A DNA stretch of 64,000 nt from Egicoccus sp. AB-alg6-2 (GCF_041821025.1 NZ_JBGUAY010000007.1:1-64000), one strand, 5' to 3'. Positions 24,736-33,989 are shown, counted from the first letter of the stretch. A program made the numbers and translations. Notes: a model not told the origin generated them from the sequence alone.

Positions 24736-25736
24736 GCACCACCGCCATGGTCCTCGGCCGCGCCCAGAAGGCCGCCGCCGTCCTGGTCTCGGTCGGTCCC
24801 GACCGTGCCGCCCGGGTCCTCGAGCACCTGACCGAGGACGAGGTCGAGCAGCTCGCCGTCGAGGTGGCGCAGCTCGGCGAGATCGGTCCGATGCAGCTCG
24901 AGTCGATCCTGACCGAGTTCCGCAACGAGGCCATCGCCCGCGAGGCGCTGATCACCGGTGGAGAGCAGCACGCCCGCGACATGCTGCGCTCCCGCTACGG
25001 CGCCGACGCCGACGAGATCGTCGACCGGCTGCTGGCCACGACCCAGGCGACCCCGTTCCACTTCCTGCGCATGCACGAGCCGACCGAGATCCTCCAGCAC
25101 CTGCGCGAGGAGAGCCCCCAGACCCTTGCGGTCGTCCTCGCCCACCTGCCGGCCCGGCTCGGCGCCGCACTGATGAGCGGCTTCGACGCCCCCGTCCAGG
25201 TCGCGGTCGCGACCCGGCTCGCCACCCTCGAACGCGCCGACGAGGACGTCGTGCGCCGTATCGAGGACGCCCTGAAGCTGCGCCTCGGCGAGGTCCGGCG
25301 TCGCAGCGGCCGCCGTGACGGGGTCAAGGAGCTCGCCGATCTGCTCAACCAGAGCGACCGTGCCACCGAGCGCGCCATCATGGCCGAACTCGAGACGACC
25401 GATCCCGCGCTCGCCGAACGCGTCCGCGCGCTGATGTTCGTCTTCGAGGACCTCGTCACGCTCGAGGACCGGGCCCTGCAGGAACTGCTGCGCCAGGTCG
25501 AGCCGCAGATGCTGGCGACCTCGCTCAAGGGGGTGTCCGGCGAACTGCAGGACGCGCTGATGCGCAACCTCTCCGAGCGTGCCCGCACCACGGTCACCGA
25601 GGAGATGGACCTGATGGGTCAGGTCCGCCTGCGCGACGTCGAGGCGGCGCAGACCAACATCGTGCGGATGGTCTACGAGCTGGAGAAGGAAGGGCTCATC
25701 ACCATGGGCCGCGGCGCGGAGGAATTCGTTGGCTGA
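24732..25736 (+). CDS. fliG: flagellar motor switch protein FliG
   Basis: 334 residues, normal length. It transmits MotA torque and couples FliF to FliM. It has an N-terminal FliF-binding domain, the middle domain with EHPQ-like EESPQTLAVVLAHLP, and the C-terminal torque domain with LMFVFEDLVTLEDRALQELL carrying the charged residues that face MotA. ATG 24732 overlaps fliF. Confidence 0.96.
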   Translation: MSTTAMVLGRAQKAAAVLVSVGPDRAARVLEHLTEDEVEQLAVEVAQLGEIGPMQLESILTEFRNEAIAREALITGGEQHARDMLRSRYGADADEIVDRLLATTQATPFHFLRMHEPTEILQHLREESPQTLAVVLAHLPARLGAALMSGFDAPVQVAVATRLATLERADEDVVRRIEDALKLRLGEVRRRSGRRDGVKELADLLNQSDRATERAIMAELETTDPALAERVRALMFVFEDLVTLEDRALQELLRQVEPQMLATSLKGVSGELQDALMRNLSERARTTVTEEMDLMGQVRLRDVEAAQTNIVRMVYELEKEGLITMGRGAEEFVG

Positions 25737-26313
25737 ACTCCTCCGCGTGGCCGTCGCCGACGACGTGCGCACGCTCGCCGCCCCGAGCCCCGTGCTCGAC
25801 CCGGCCACCGCCGTGGTGGTTGAGCAGGCCGCCGCCGCCGCCCGTGCCCAGGGGCGGGCCGAAGGCGAGGCCGCGGGCCGTCGCACCGCGACCGATGCCG
25901 CCATGCAACTCGGCGGCCGCCTCGACGCGCTGCTGCAGGAACTGCTGACCCAGCGTGCCGCCGCCCGTGCCGCGGACCTCGAGCTCGCCGCCCGGCTCGC
26001 GGCCGCCGTGCTGGATGCGACGCCGCCGACGTCGGCGCTGCACCTCCTCGACCGTGTCCGCGACGCCGCTGCCGTGTTGGACGACGACCCGCTCGAGGTC
26101 CGCCTGCACCCCGACGACGAGGCCGCGATCGCCTCCGCGCCGCGCGACCCCCGTCTGCACCTGGTCGCCGACCCCTCCGTGGCGCCCGGCGACGCCGTTC
26201 TCACCGGCGCCTGGGGTGGTGCGGAACTGACCCGCGCCGCCATGCTGGACGCTGCCGTCGCACTGCACGCCGAAGGCCTGACCGCCGGCGACACCACCGG
26301 GGGGACGCGATGA
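25729..26313 (+). CDS. fliH: flagellar export regulator FliH
   Basis: 194 residues. FliH binds the FliI ATPase and docks it to the C ring. The middle section is rich in Ala/Gly with ARAQGRAEGEAAGRR, the Gly-rich repeat region typical of FliH. The start is taken as TTG 25729, which overlaps fliG and lies six bases after GGAGG. The stop overlaps fliI. Identification rests on composition, size and position between fliG and fliI. Confidence 0.82.
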   Translation: MAELLRVAVADDVRTLAAPSPVLDPATAVVVEQAAAAARAQGRAEGEAAGRRTATDAAMQLGGRLDALLQELLTQRAAARAADLELAARLAAAVLDATPPTSALHLLDRVRDAAAVLDDDPLEVRLHPDDEAAIASAPRDPRLHLVADPSVAPGDAVLTGAWGGAELTRAAMLDAAVALHAEGLTAGDTTGGTR

Positions 26314-27608
26314 GCGCCCTGCTGCGTGCCGTCAGCCGTGGATCGGTGTCCCGTGTCGTCGGCACCGAGGTGGAATTGCGTGGTCTGCGCCTCGCCGTCG
26401 GTGACGCCGTCGACCTCGAGGCACGTGGCGAGGTCCGCGTCGGCGAGGTCGTCGCCGTCGACGACCACGCCGCCCGCGCCCTGCTCCTGGGCGACACCAG
26501 CGGCATCGCCCGCGGTGACGTCGTCCGGCCGCGCCCCGGTCCGCTGACCTCACCGGTCGGCGAGGCGCTGCTGGGCAGGATCGTCGACGCCCTCGGTCGC
26601 CCGCTGGACGGCAAGGGACCGATCGACGCGCCCCAGCGCTCCGTCGACGCCGCGCCACCCCACGCCCTGGCCCGCCAACGGGTCGAGGAACCCCTCGACA
26701 CCGGGGTGAAGCTGATCGACACCCTGTGCACCGTCGGTCGCGGCCAGCGGATGGGGCTGTTCGCCGGCTCCGGCGTCGGCAAGTCGACGCTGCTGGCCAT
26801 GATGGTCCGCGGCACGACCGCCTCGCGGTCGGTGATCGCCCTGGTCGGCGAACGCGGCCGTGAGGTGCGCGAGTTCGTCGAGGACGTGCTCGGCCCCGAA
26901 GGGCTCGCCCGCAGCGTCGTGGTGGTCGCCACCTCCGACGAACCGGCGCTGCTGCGCCTGCGTGCCGCCTTCCTCGCCACCCGGATCGCCGAGGAGTTCG
27001 CCGACGCCGGCAACGACGTCCTGCTCACGGTCGACTCGCTGACCCGCCTGGCGACCGCGCAGCGCGAGGTCGGGCTCGCCGCCGGCGAGCCGCCCACCTC
27101 GAAGGGATACCCACCGTCGGTGTTCGCGCTGCTGCCACGCCTGCTGGAGCGTTCCGGCCCGCTCGAGCGCGGCACCATCACCGCCTTCTACACCGTGCTG
27201 GTCGAAGGTGGCGACCACGACGAGCCGATCGCCGACGCGGCCCGCTCCATCCTGGACGGCCACCTCGTCCTCGACCGGTCCCTGACCACCGCCGGGAGGT
27301 TCCCGGCCATCGACCCGCTCGCCAGCCTGAGCCGGCTCGCCACCACGGTGACGACGCCGCAACAGCAGGCGGACGCCCTGACGCTGCGGCGCTCGCTCGC
27401 CGCCGCCGAGCGTGTCCGCGACCTCGTCGAGGTGGGCGCCTACGTCCCCGGTACCGACCGGGTGGCAGATGCAGCACTGTCGATGATGGACGACATCGTC
27501 GACTTCCTGACCCAGCCATCACAGGACGTGGTGGCTTCGACCGACGCATGGATGCGGATCGCCGAGCTCGCGGGACGACTGCGGGCAGCCCAGGAGATGG
27601 CGGCGTGA
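26310..27608 (+). CDS. fliI: flagellum-specific ATPase FliI
   Basis: 432 residues. It hydrolyses ATP to unload export substrates at the flagellar type III gate. The P-loop GLFAGSGVGKST (Lys158) and Walker B DVLLTVDSLTR are intact. The family motif GYPPSVFALLPRLLERSG is present, related to the F1 beta subunit. Overlaps fliH upstream and fliJ downstream. Confidence 0.97.
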   Translation: MSALLRAVSRGSVSRVVGTEVELRGLRLAVGDAVDLEARGEVRVGEVVAVDDHAARALLLGDTSGIARGDVVRPRPGPLTSPVGEALLGRIVDALGRPLDGKGPIDAPQRSVDAAPPHALARQRVEEPLDTGVKLIDTLCTVGRGQRMGLFAGSGVGKSTLLAMMVRGTTASRSVIALVGERGREVREFVEDVLGPEGLARSVVVVATSDEPALLRLRAAFLATRIAEEFADAGNDVLLTVDSLTRLATAQREVGLAAGEPPTSKGYPPSVFALLPRLLERSGPLERGTITAFYTVLVEGGDHDEPIADAARSILDGHLVLDRSLTTAGRFPAIDPLASLSRLATTVTTPQQQADALTLRRSLAAAERVRDLVEVGAYVPGTDRVADAALSMMDDIVDFLTQPSQDVVASTDAWMRIAELAGRLRAAQEMAA

Positions 27609-28027
27609 AGCGTGACCGAATGAAGGTCGTCCTGCAGGTCCGTGAGGGCCTCGAGCGGCGACGTCTGGCCGAACAGGCGGCAGCGGACCTGCAGCTGCGC
27701 CTGTCCACCGAACGGCGCGGCGAGGCCGTCGCGGCCCGCGACGAACGCGCCGCCCCCACGGCGGTGCGCAGCGCCGAGGAGCTGCAACAGCACCGCGTCG
27801 GCAACGTGGCACTCGAGGACGCCGTCGAGCGCGCCCGCGAACGCGAGCGGCAGTCCCGCCGCGAGGCCGAGATCGCCCAGCAACGCCGGGTCGACGCCGC
27901 GATCGCCCGCCGTAGCGCGGAGCGGCTGGCCGAGCGCCGCCAAGCCGAAGCGGCTACGCGGGCCAGCCGCATCGCCGAGACCCAGCTGGACGCGGTCGCC
28001 CTCGAGACCTGGCGTCGCCGCGCATGA
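27605..28027 (+). CDS. fliJ: flagellar export protein FliJ
   Basis: 140 residues, almost wholly charged coiled coil (RREAEIAQQRRVDAAIARR is typical). FliJ sits in the central pore of the FliI hexamer and contacts FlhA. GTG 27605 overlaps the fliI stop. The sequence is low in diagnostic motifs; identity rests on coiled-coil form, size and position after fliI. Confidence 0.85.
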   Translation: MKRDRMKVVLQVREGLERRRLAEQAAADLQLRLSTERRGEAVAARDERAAPTAVRSAEELQQHRVGNVALEDAVERARERERQSRREAEIAQQRRVDAAIARRSAERLAERRQAEAATRASRIAETQLDAVALETWRRRA

Positions 28028-28683
28028 TCGCGACCGTCGGAGCGAGCGGGATGGTCGACGTCCAGGCCCGCATCGCCGCCATCCAGGGTCGCATGCAGCC
28101 CTTCGTGCCGTCGCCCGTCGTCGTCGCGCCCGCCGCGACCGAGACGGCGGCACGGCCCGCGTCGTTCTCGGACGCGCTGGCCTCGACCGTCGCGGTGGCC
28201 CGGCCGGTCCCCACAGCGGGTGGTGCGGTCGCCACCGCACCGGCCGGGGCGCCGGCGGGTCTACCGCCCGCCGACGGGGCGTGGGCGGAGCGGCTGCCTG
28301 CCGCCGGCCGGCCCTGGGCCGGAGCGATCCAGCAGGCGGCCACCGAGGCCGGCGTCGACCCGGCACTGCTCGCGGCGCTCGTCCGGCACGAATCGAACTT
28401 CGACCCCGCCGTGCGCTCCCACGCGGGCGCGATCGGCCTCGCCCAGCTGATGCCGGGCACCGCTGCTGGCCTGGGCGTCGACCCGACGGACCCGATGGAC
28501 AACCTGCGCGGCGGCGCCCGGTACCTCAAGCAGCAGCTGGACCGGTTCGGCTCGGCCGAACTCGCGCTGGCGGCCTACAACGCCGGCCCCAACCGGGTCG
28601 CCGAGGCCGGCGGGATCCCCCGCATCAGCGAGACACAGAACTACGTACGGCGCGTGATCGCGACCTGGGAGCAACTACGGTGA
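28024..28683 (+). CDS. SLT-type lytic transglycosylase in the flagellar operon
   Basis: 219 residues. It cleaves peptidoglycan glycan strands so the rod can pass the wall. The C-terminal SLT domain has catalytic Glu123 in VRHESNFDP, then GAIGLAQLMPGTA, and AAYNAGPN. The first 90 residues are Ala/Pro-rich with no Sec signal, so export by the flagellar pathway is likely. ATG 28024 overlaps fliJ. It stands where FlgJ-type muramidase activity would be needed; with the NlpC protein at 12641 it gives the region two wall hydrolases. Confidence 0.9.
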   Translation: MIATVGASGMVDVQARIAAIQGRMQPFVPSPVVVAPAATETAARPASFSDALASTVAVARPVPTAGGAVATAPAGAPAGLPPADGAWAERLPAAGRPWAGAIQQAATEAGVDPALLAALVRHESNFDPAVRSHAGAIGLAQLMPGTAAGLGVDPTDPMDNLRGGARYLKQQLDRFGSAELALAAYNAGPNRVAEAGGIPRISETQNYVRRVIATWEQLR

Positions 28684-29858
28684 TCAACCTCAACACGGCG
28701 GCCGGACCGGCCGCCACGGGCCTGACCGGCCCTCAGGCCGACGCGGCCGCCGGGGATTTCCTCGCCGTGCTCGCCGCGCTGGTCACCGACGCCACCAGCG
28801 CCGTCGGGCCCGACGGCACCGGCGTGCTCTTGCCCGGCTCGCCGTTGCTGGAGCGCGACAGCGCGCCGGTCACCGGTACCGACGAAGCGGCGCCAGGCCC
28901 GTCGGGTTCGCCGCTCGCCGCTGCCCCCGCCGACGCCGAGGCCGATGCATACGAGCACGTTCCGGCCTGGCCGACGCTGCAGGCACTGGCGGCCATGTGC
29001 ACGCGGCCGACGGCCGACACCGACCCGGCCACGCCCGTCCTCGACGAAGCTCCGGTGACCACGGCGCCGGCCACCGTCTCGACGCCCCGGCCCATCGCCC
29101 CGGCCGCGGTCGCGCTGGCGACAGGGGACCCGGTCGCCACCACGACCGAAGGTGAGCTCGACCACGCCGTCGAAACCTCGGACGATCCGTCGCCGGCAGG
29201 AGACGAGCCGCCCGCCATGGGCGCCCCCGCCCAGCGGCTGCCGGCCAACGCCCGGGCGCTCGGCCTCGAACGGCACGCGAACGAGCGGGCCGTCACCGAG
29301 ACCGCGGAGCCCAGGCCTGCGGCAGCCGTCGATGGCGGCCGTCCGATGATCGACGCGCCGGAGGTCCGACGTCCCGAGATGGCGGCCCGCCAGGTACGCA
29401 TCGACGCCGGGACCGAATCCGTCACCGAGACCATGACGCAGGTGGAGCCCGGCGAGCCGGGGGAGAGCGAGCGCACCGCGCCGACCTCGACCGCCGCCGG
29501 CATCTCCCGCGTGCTGGACGCCCTCGAACAGCTCGAGCTCGCGCCACCGCCGCGCCGCGTGACGCTGGAGCTCGGTGACGTGCGCGTCCGCTTGTCGCTG
29601 GAGGACGGGGCGGTGCGCATGCACCTGCTCGGTGAGCAGCGCGACGAGCAGGGCCGCGAGTTCCTGCGGGCGGCCAACGAGGCGCTGCGCGAGCGCGGGT
29701 TCTCCCTCGCCGACCAGGGCCGTGGGCACGCGCGCGACGGCGCACCCGGACAGCAGCGGCCCGACCTGGCACCACCGCGCCCCGAGCGCGGGACCGCCCG
29801 GATCAACCGTCCGGTCGACACGACCACCGCCGGGGTCCGCTCCGGCATCCACCTGTAG
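28680..29858 (+). CDS. fliK: flagellar hook-length control protein FliK
   Basis: 392 residues. FliK measures the hook and triggers the FlhB specificity switch. Residues 1-270 are low-complexity Pro/Ala/Thr-rich, the expected disordered ruler region. The C-terminal domain (about 275-355) reads VTLELGDVRVRLSLEDG then LRAANEALRERGFSL, the Flg_hook fold. GTG 28680 overlaps the transglycosylase stop. Divergent in sequence, as usual for FliK, but the position before flgD supports it. Confidence 0.82.
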   Translation: MINLNTAAGPAATGLTGPQADAAAGDFLAVLAALVTDATSAVGPDGTGVLLPGSPLLERDSAPVTGTDEAAPGPSGSPLAAAPADAEADAYEHVPAWPTLQALAAMCTRPTADTDPATPVLDEAPVTTAPATVSTPRPIAPAAVALATGDPVATTTEGELDHAVETSDDPSPAGDEPPAMGAPAQRLPANARALGLERHANERAVTETAEPRPAAAVDGGRPMIDAPEVRRPEMAARQVRIDAGTESVTETMTQVEPGEPGESERTAPTSTAAGISRVLDALEQLELAPPPRRVTLELGDVRVRLSLEDGAVRMHLLGEQRDEQGREFLRAANEALRERGFSLADQGRGHARDGAPGQQRPDLAPPRPERGTARINRPVDTTTAGVRSGIHL

Positions 29859-29870
29859 AGGGGGCGCACG

Positions 29871-30314
29871 ATGACGACCATCTCCAGTGGCGCAGGGATC
29901 GGCGCCACCGCCGGTCTGCCGACCGGTGACGGCGCACTTTCCGCCCTCGGCGGCATGGGCAGCGGCGGGTTCCTCGAGTTGATGGTGGCGCAGCTGCGTT
30001 ACCAGAACCCGATGGCCCCGTCCGACCCCAGCGCCATGATGATGCAGACGGCGCAGCTGGCCCAGCTCGACGCCATCCAACAGCTCGCATCCCTCCAACG
30101 TCGCGACCTCGGCCTGCAGAACGCCGTGGCTGCCGCGGGGCTGGTGGGAACCACGGTCAACGCACTCGCCACGGATGGCGGCACGGTGCAGGGCGTCGTC
30201 GACGCCGTTCGCTACACGACGCTGGGTCCGGTCCTGGACATCGGGGGGCAGGAGGTCCCCTTCGACCACGTCACCGAGATCCGCAAGCCCGATGCCCCGA
30301 TCACCGACGCCTGA
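29871..30314 (+). CDS. flgD: flagellar hook cap / assembly scaffold FlgD
   Basis: 147 residues, short form. It caps the growing hook. The N-terminal export and assembly region LELMVAQLRYQNPMAPSDPS followed by AQLAQLDAIQQL is characteristic. It lacks the large Tudor/FnIII domains of enteric FlgD, as in Bacillus. ATG 29871 follows GAGGGGG. It is followed by flgE. Confidence 0.93.
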   Translation: MTTISSGAGIGATAGLPTGDGALSALGGMGSGGFLELMVAQLRYQNPMAPSDPSAMMMQTAQLAQLDAIQQLASLQRRDLGLQNAVAAAGLVGTTVNALATDGGTVQGVVDAVRYTTLGPVLDIGGQEVPFDHVTEIRKPDAPITDA

Positions 30315-30340
30315 CCACCAGGCGAGACAAAGGCCGCACC

Positions 30341-31135
30341 ATGCTCCGCTCGATGTTCTCCGCCGTCTCCGGACTGCGCTCGCACCAGACCATGATGGAC
30401 GTGACGGGTAACAACGTCGCCAACGTCAACACCGCCGGCTACAAGGCCGTGCGGACCACCTTCCAGGAGACCCTCACCCAGGTCGTCCGCGGCGGCGGCG
30501 CCGGCGGCGCCGACAACGGCGGCGTCAACCCGATGCAGCTCGGTCTGGGTTCGTCGGTCGCCGCGACGGACCTGATCTTCACCCAGGGCGCGTCGCAGGT
30601 CACCGGCCGCGCCACCGACGTGGCCATCCAGGGCGACGGGTTCTTCGTGGTCCAGGATGCCGGCGGCAACGACTTCTACACCCGCGCCGGTGCCTTCGGC
30701 GTCGACAGCGCCGGCAACCTCGTCACGCCCGAGGGTCTGCGCGTGGTGGGCTCCGACGGAAACCCGATCGTGCTCGGGCAGGGCGCGACCGACATCGCCA
30801 TCGGCCCCAACGGCGCGATCACGGGCAAGATCAACGGCGTCGGCCAGGAACTGGGACAGATCGCGCTGGCGCGGTTCCCCAACCCCGGTGGTCTGACCCG
30901 TGTCGGCAACGGCCTCTACGACGCAGGTGGTGCGGCGGGCGAGGCGATCGTCGGCACGCCCGGCGACGCCAACGGCCTCGGCGGGCTGCAGTCGGGCACG
31001 CTGGAGATGTCCAACGTGGACCTGGCGTCGGAGTTCACCAACCTGATCCTCGCCCAGCGCGGTTTCCAGGCCAACTCCCGCACCATCACCGCCAGCGACG
31101 AACTGCTGCAGGAACTGGTCAACCTCAAGCGCTGA
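30341..31135 (+). CDS. flgE: flagellar hook protein FlgE (short form)
   Basis: 264 residues, the length of the Bacillus hook protein and of FlgG-type rod proteins. It has the N-terminal NNVANVNTAGYKA, the GDGFFVVQDAGGNDFYTRAG motif shared by hook/rod proteins, and the C-terminal LILAQRGFQANSRTITASDE. Position after flgD favours hook protein. No other flgE, flgF or flgG gene is in the window, so a distal-rod gene must be elsewhere or this protein serves more than one role. ATG 30341 follows AAAGG. Confidence 0.9.
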   Translation: MLRSMFSAVSGLRSHQTMMDVTGNNVANVNTAGYKAVRTTFQETLTQVVRGGGAGGADNGGVNPMQLGLGSSVAATDLIFTQGASQVTGRATDVAIQGDGFFVVQDAGGNDFYTRAGAFGVDSAGNLVTPEGLRVVGSDGNPIVLGQGATDIAIGPNGAITGKINGVGQELGQIALARFPNPGGLTRVGNGLYDAGGAAGEAIVGTPGDANGLGGLQSGTLEMSNVDLASEFTNLILAQRGFQANSRTITASDELLQELVNLKR

Positions 31136-31139
31136 CGAC

Positions 31140-31162
31140 ACGGGGTCGCACAACGACCCCGT
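31140..31162 (+). terminator. hairpin after flgE (first of two)
   Basis: ACGGGGTCG, loop CACAA, CGACCCCGT: a perfect 9-bp stem beginning four bases after the flgE stop. Works with the stronger hairpin at 31174-31215. Confidence 0.6.
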
Positions 31163-31173
31163 TCCGGATCCGT

Positions 31174-31215
31174 ACGGCCACACCTCGACGCTCCACCGTC
31201 GGGGTGTGGCCGTTT
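31174..31215 (+). terminator. strong terminator hairpin after flgE
   Basis: ACGGCCACACC (31174-31184) pairs with GGTGTGGCCGT (31203-31213). Inner pairing brings the stem to about 17 bp around loop CTCCAC, and TTT follows. It closes the flgB-flgE operon. Confidence 0.75.
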
Positions 31216-31317
31216 CCGCGTTTCCGGACGGTGTCCCCGAGGAGGTGTCCGTTCGGTTGCGAGTCGGGGGGTGGCTTCCCCACGGTGGAGGGACCGACCC
31301 CTGAGAGAGAGGAACAC

Positions 31318-32523
31318 GTGAGGACGAGACGGACGTTCCGTCGCATCGTGACCGTCGTCGCCACCACCTCGGCGTTCGGGCTGCTGTCGCCGGCACTCGG
31401 CAGCGCCGACGGTCACGGCTCCACCAACCACCGCGAGGTGCCGAACAACGGCTGCGGGACCGAGACGCCGGTGGCCGCCTTCCCGGACCGCTCGGACGCG
31501 TCGTCCGCCCACCAGCGCAACATCGACTGCGTCGCGCACCAGGGCGTCGCGGAGGGCCGTGACGGTCGGTATCACCCCGGGGAACGCGTGACGAGGGCGC
31601 AGATGGCCTCGTTCGTCGCCCGGACGCTGGAGGCCGCCGGTGATCGCGACCTCCCGGACGACCCCGAGCAGCGATTCGAGGACACCGACGGCACGGTGCA
31701 CCAGCACCGCATCGCCCAGCTCGCCGAGGTGGGCATCGTCGAGGGTCGTGACGCGAACCGCTACGAGCCGAACGCGCACGTGACCCGGGCGCAGATGGCC
31801 TCGTACGTGCTTCGGGCAGCATCGTGGAACCACACGGGCGACATCGATGCCTACGCGCCAGCGGGGAACGACGCCTACTTCCCCGACGCCGTGGGATCAC
31901 ATCACGCCGACAACATCCGCACGGGCTACGAACTCGCGCTGCTGGACGGGCGCAGTCCCGGCACGTATGCGCCCACCGACGACGTGCACCGCGCCGCGAT
32001 GGCCACCTTCCTGAGCCGCCTCCTCGACCTCGTGCACCCCGACGCGTACCAGACCAACAACCAGACCTACGTGATGTCGCCCAGCGAACCGGTCGGGACG
32101 AGCGCCGGCGAGGAGATCGAGGTCACCGTGCTCGCCAGCCGCGCCGACTACGCCGGCGACGCCGAGCCGGTCCCGGGGCCGGTCCGCCAGGCCCTGCACG
32201 TTGCCCTGCTGCCGTGCGACAACGTCGACAGCGACGTTCCGGCGACCTTCGCGGGCGACCAGCTCGCGGCCGGCGTCGGGAGCACGGACCAGGGTCACGC
32301 CTACATCCGCGACGTCAACGGCGAGCCCGTCGGCGGTCAGGAAACGCTGGTGCGCGACGTCCCGCCCGAGGACGGTCGTATCACGTTCACGCTGATCGCC
32401 GACCAGGCGGACTGCACGGTCGCCGTGGCGTTCGACGACCGCGGCCCACAGGACGAGCTGCGGCTCGACGCGGGCAACCGGCCGGCCCACGCGTTCGGCT
32501 TCGTCGTCGCCGAGTGGGGCTGA
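31318..32523 (+). CDS. secreted S-layer-homology (SLH) domain protein
   Basis: 401 residues. A signal peptide (about 1-30: RRTFRRIVTVVATTSAFG then SPALGSADG) is followed by three SLH repeats (about 50-240) with VTRAQMASFVARTL, VTRAQMASYVLRAA and VHRAAMATFLSRLL. SLH domains anchor proteins to wall polysaccharide. The C-terminal about 150 residues are beta-rich with two cysteines and no recognised domain. GTG 31318 follows GAGAGAGG. It lies between two terminators and has no sigma-28-like promoter, so it appears unrelated to the flagellar operons beside it. A wall-envelope role is inferred. Confidence 0.85.
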   Translation: MRTRRTFRRIVTVVATTSAFGLLSPALGSADGHGSTNHREVPNNGCGTETPVAAFPDRSDASSAHQRNIDCVAHQGVAEGRDGRYHPGERVTRAQMASFVARTLEAAGDRDLPDDPEQRFEDTDGTVHQHRIAQLAEVGIVEGRDANRYEPNAHVTRAQMASYVLRAASWNHTGDIDAYAPAGNDAYFPDAVGSHHADNIRTGYELALLDGRSPGTYAPTDDVHRAAMATFLSRLLDLVHPDAYQTNNQTYVMSPSEPVGTSAGEEIEVTVLASRADYAGDAEPVPGPVRQALHVALLPCDNVDSDVPATFAGDQLAAGVGSTDQGHAYIRDVNGEPVGGQETLVRDVPPEDGRITFTLIADQADCTVAVAFDDRGPQDELRLDAGNRPAHAFGFVVAEWG

Positions 32524-32542
32524 CCAGCGGCCGCCCCGACCA

Positions 32543-32572
32543 CGACGCCGCCGGCAGACGTCGGCGGCGTCG
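32543..32572. terminator. bidirectional hairpin between convergent genes
   Basis: CGACGCCGCCG (32543-32553) pairs with CGGCGGCGTCG (32562-32572), loop of eight. It separates the SLH gene from the convergent EAL-HDOD gene. No T-run. Confidence 0.5.
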
Positions 32573-32607
32573 CGTGTGACGGCTCCCGTACGCCGCAGAC
32601 GCAGCGC

Positions 32608-33873
32608 CTAGGAACCGGCCAGCGCGGAGGTGCGACCGCCTACGGTCGCAGCCGGTTCCGCGGCGCTGAGGCTGGCGCCGAAACGCAGCCCCTCGAGGTT
32701 GGCGGCCGCGAGCTGTTCCTCGCTGAACCCGAGTTCCGTACCGTCCCGCAGGAGCGCGTCCCAGTCGGCGGCCTCGGCCTGCAGCGCGAGCTCGACCAGC
32801 GGGCGCAGTGGTCCGAGTCCGGTGGTCAGTGCGGCATGGACGGCGTCGTCCAGCGGCAGCTCGGCGAGCACGGCCGGCGCAACCCGGCCATCGTCGCCCA
32901 GCACGGAGAACATGCCGAGCAGGAAGGCGTCGAAGCCGGACGCGGTGCCGCTGGTGTCGGCCAGGTGCTCGCAGAAGCGGGCGCGACCACCCGCGCGGGC
33001 GACCACGGCGGTAGCGCCGTCGTCGACCGTGGCGGCCAGCACCAGCAACGAGACCCAGCGACGGACGGCGCGCTCACCCAGCAGCAGCAGGCCGTCGTGG
33101 ATGGAGGTGACGGGGCGCCAGCCGGCACCGGCACGCAGGACCCGCAGGAACCGGTCGGAGAGAACCACGTCGTCGCGGATCGCGGCCGCGACGGCCCGCA
33201 GGTCCACCTCCTCGACGTTCATCGACTGCAGCAGCCGTAGGTGCGCGGACGGCAGCGCCAGCGGCCGGGTGGCACCCATGACCTGCGGTCGGCTGACGTG
33301 ATAGCCCTGCAACAGCGTCGCGCCGGCGGCGATCGCCCGTCGGACGGTTGCACCGTCCTCGACCTTCTCGGCGAGGACGGTGCAGGTCGACGGCAGCGAG
33401 CGGATGAGCTCGAGCGCGTCGAACAGGGGGCAACCCAGCAGGTCGACCTTGACGACGTCGACCTCGTCCACCAGCGCAAGGCGGCGATCGCCGGGGACGA
33501 CGTCGTCGAGCGCGACGCGGAAGCCCGCGGCGCGCAGCGTGCGGATGGCGGTGAGGATGTCGTCGTCGACCTCGGTGTCCTCGAGCACCTCCAGTACGAG
33601 GCCCTCGGGCGGCAGCGCCACGAGCTCCCCGGAGCGGAACAGTTCGGCAGGGATGTTGATCCAGGCGTCGAGCCCCCCGGTCAGCGCCTCGCGGCCGAGC
33701 GTCAGCAGGCCGTTCACGATGACCTGCGCCGTCGCGGCCGTGCCGTCGAACGTTGGGCTGGACACGCCGCCCGCGGGCAGGGGACGGTGCAGCAGCTCGT
33801 AGCCGACGACCTGGCCGGTCATCGACACGATGGGCTGTCGGGCCACCAGGACCCGACCGAGCACTTCGGACAC
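32608..33873 (-). CDS. EAL-HDOD signalling protein (degenerate EAL)
   Basis: 421 residues. The N-terminal EAL-like domain (about 5-215) begins ARQPIVSMTGQVVGYELLHRP, so the EAL triplet is ELL, and LDD is followed by VVPG rather than FG. Catalytic c-di-GMP hydrolysis is unlikely. The C-terminal HDOD domain (about 225-400) contains IRDDVVLSDRFLRVLRAG and LGERAVRRWVSLLVL. The family (YuxH type) is linked to motility and c-di-GMP sensing. GTG 33873 follows a GGGGGC purine run. A sigma-28-like promoter upstream and divergence from flbD-motA support a motility role. Confidence 0.83.
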   Translation of the reverse strand: MSEVLGRVLVARQPIVSMTGQVVGYELLHRPLPAGGVSSPTFDGTAATAQVIVNGLLTLGREALTGGLDAWINIPAELFRSGELVALPPEGLVLEVLEDTEVDDDILTAIRTLRAAGFRVALDDVVPGDRRLALVDEVDVVKVDLLGCPLFDALELIRSLPSTCTVLAEKVEDGATVRRAIAAGATLLQGYHVSRPQVMGATRPLALPSAHLRLLQSMNVEEVDLRAVAAAIRDDVVLSDRFLRVLRAGAGWRPVTSIHDGLLLLGERAVRRWVSLLVLAATVDDGATAVVARAGGRARFCEHLADTSGTASGFDAFLLGMFSVLGDDGRVAPAVLAELPLDDAVHAALTTGLGPLRPLVELALQAEAADWDALLRDGTELGFSEEQLAAANLEGLRFGASLSAAEPAATVGGRTSALAGS

Positions 33874-33924
33874 GTCGCCCCCAACTCCAGATCGATGCAG
33901 GAAAGACGGAACTCCCTTGGTGCT

Positions 33925-33949
33925 GTCGGCCGTACCGGGCCGTACTCGA
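33925..33949 (-). promoter_or_regulatory. sigma-28-like promoter for the EAL-HDOD gene
   Basis: Minus strand: TCGA (33949-33946), 15 nt, GCCGAC (33930-33925). It points away from the flbD promoter at 33990-34014. The -35 match is weak. Confidence 0.4.
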
Positions 33950-33989
33950 CTGGTCGGCGGGAACACGGTGAACGTCCGGTCGTGGGTGC

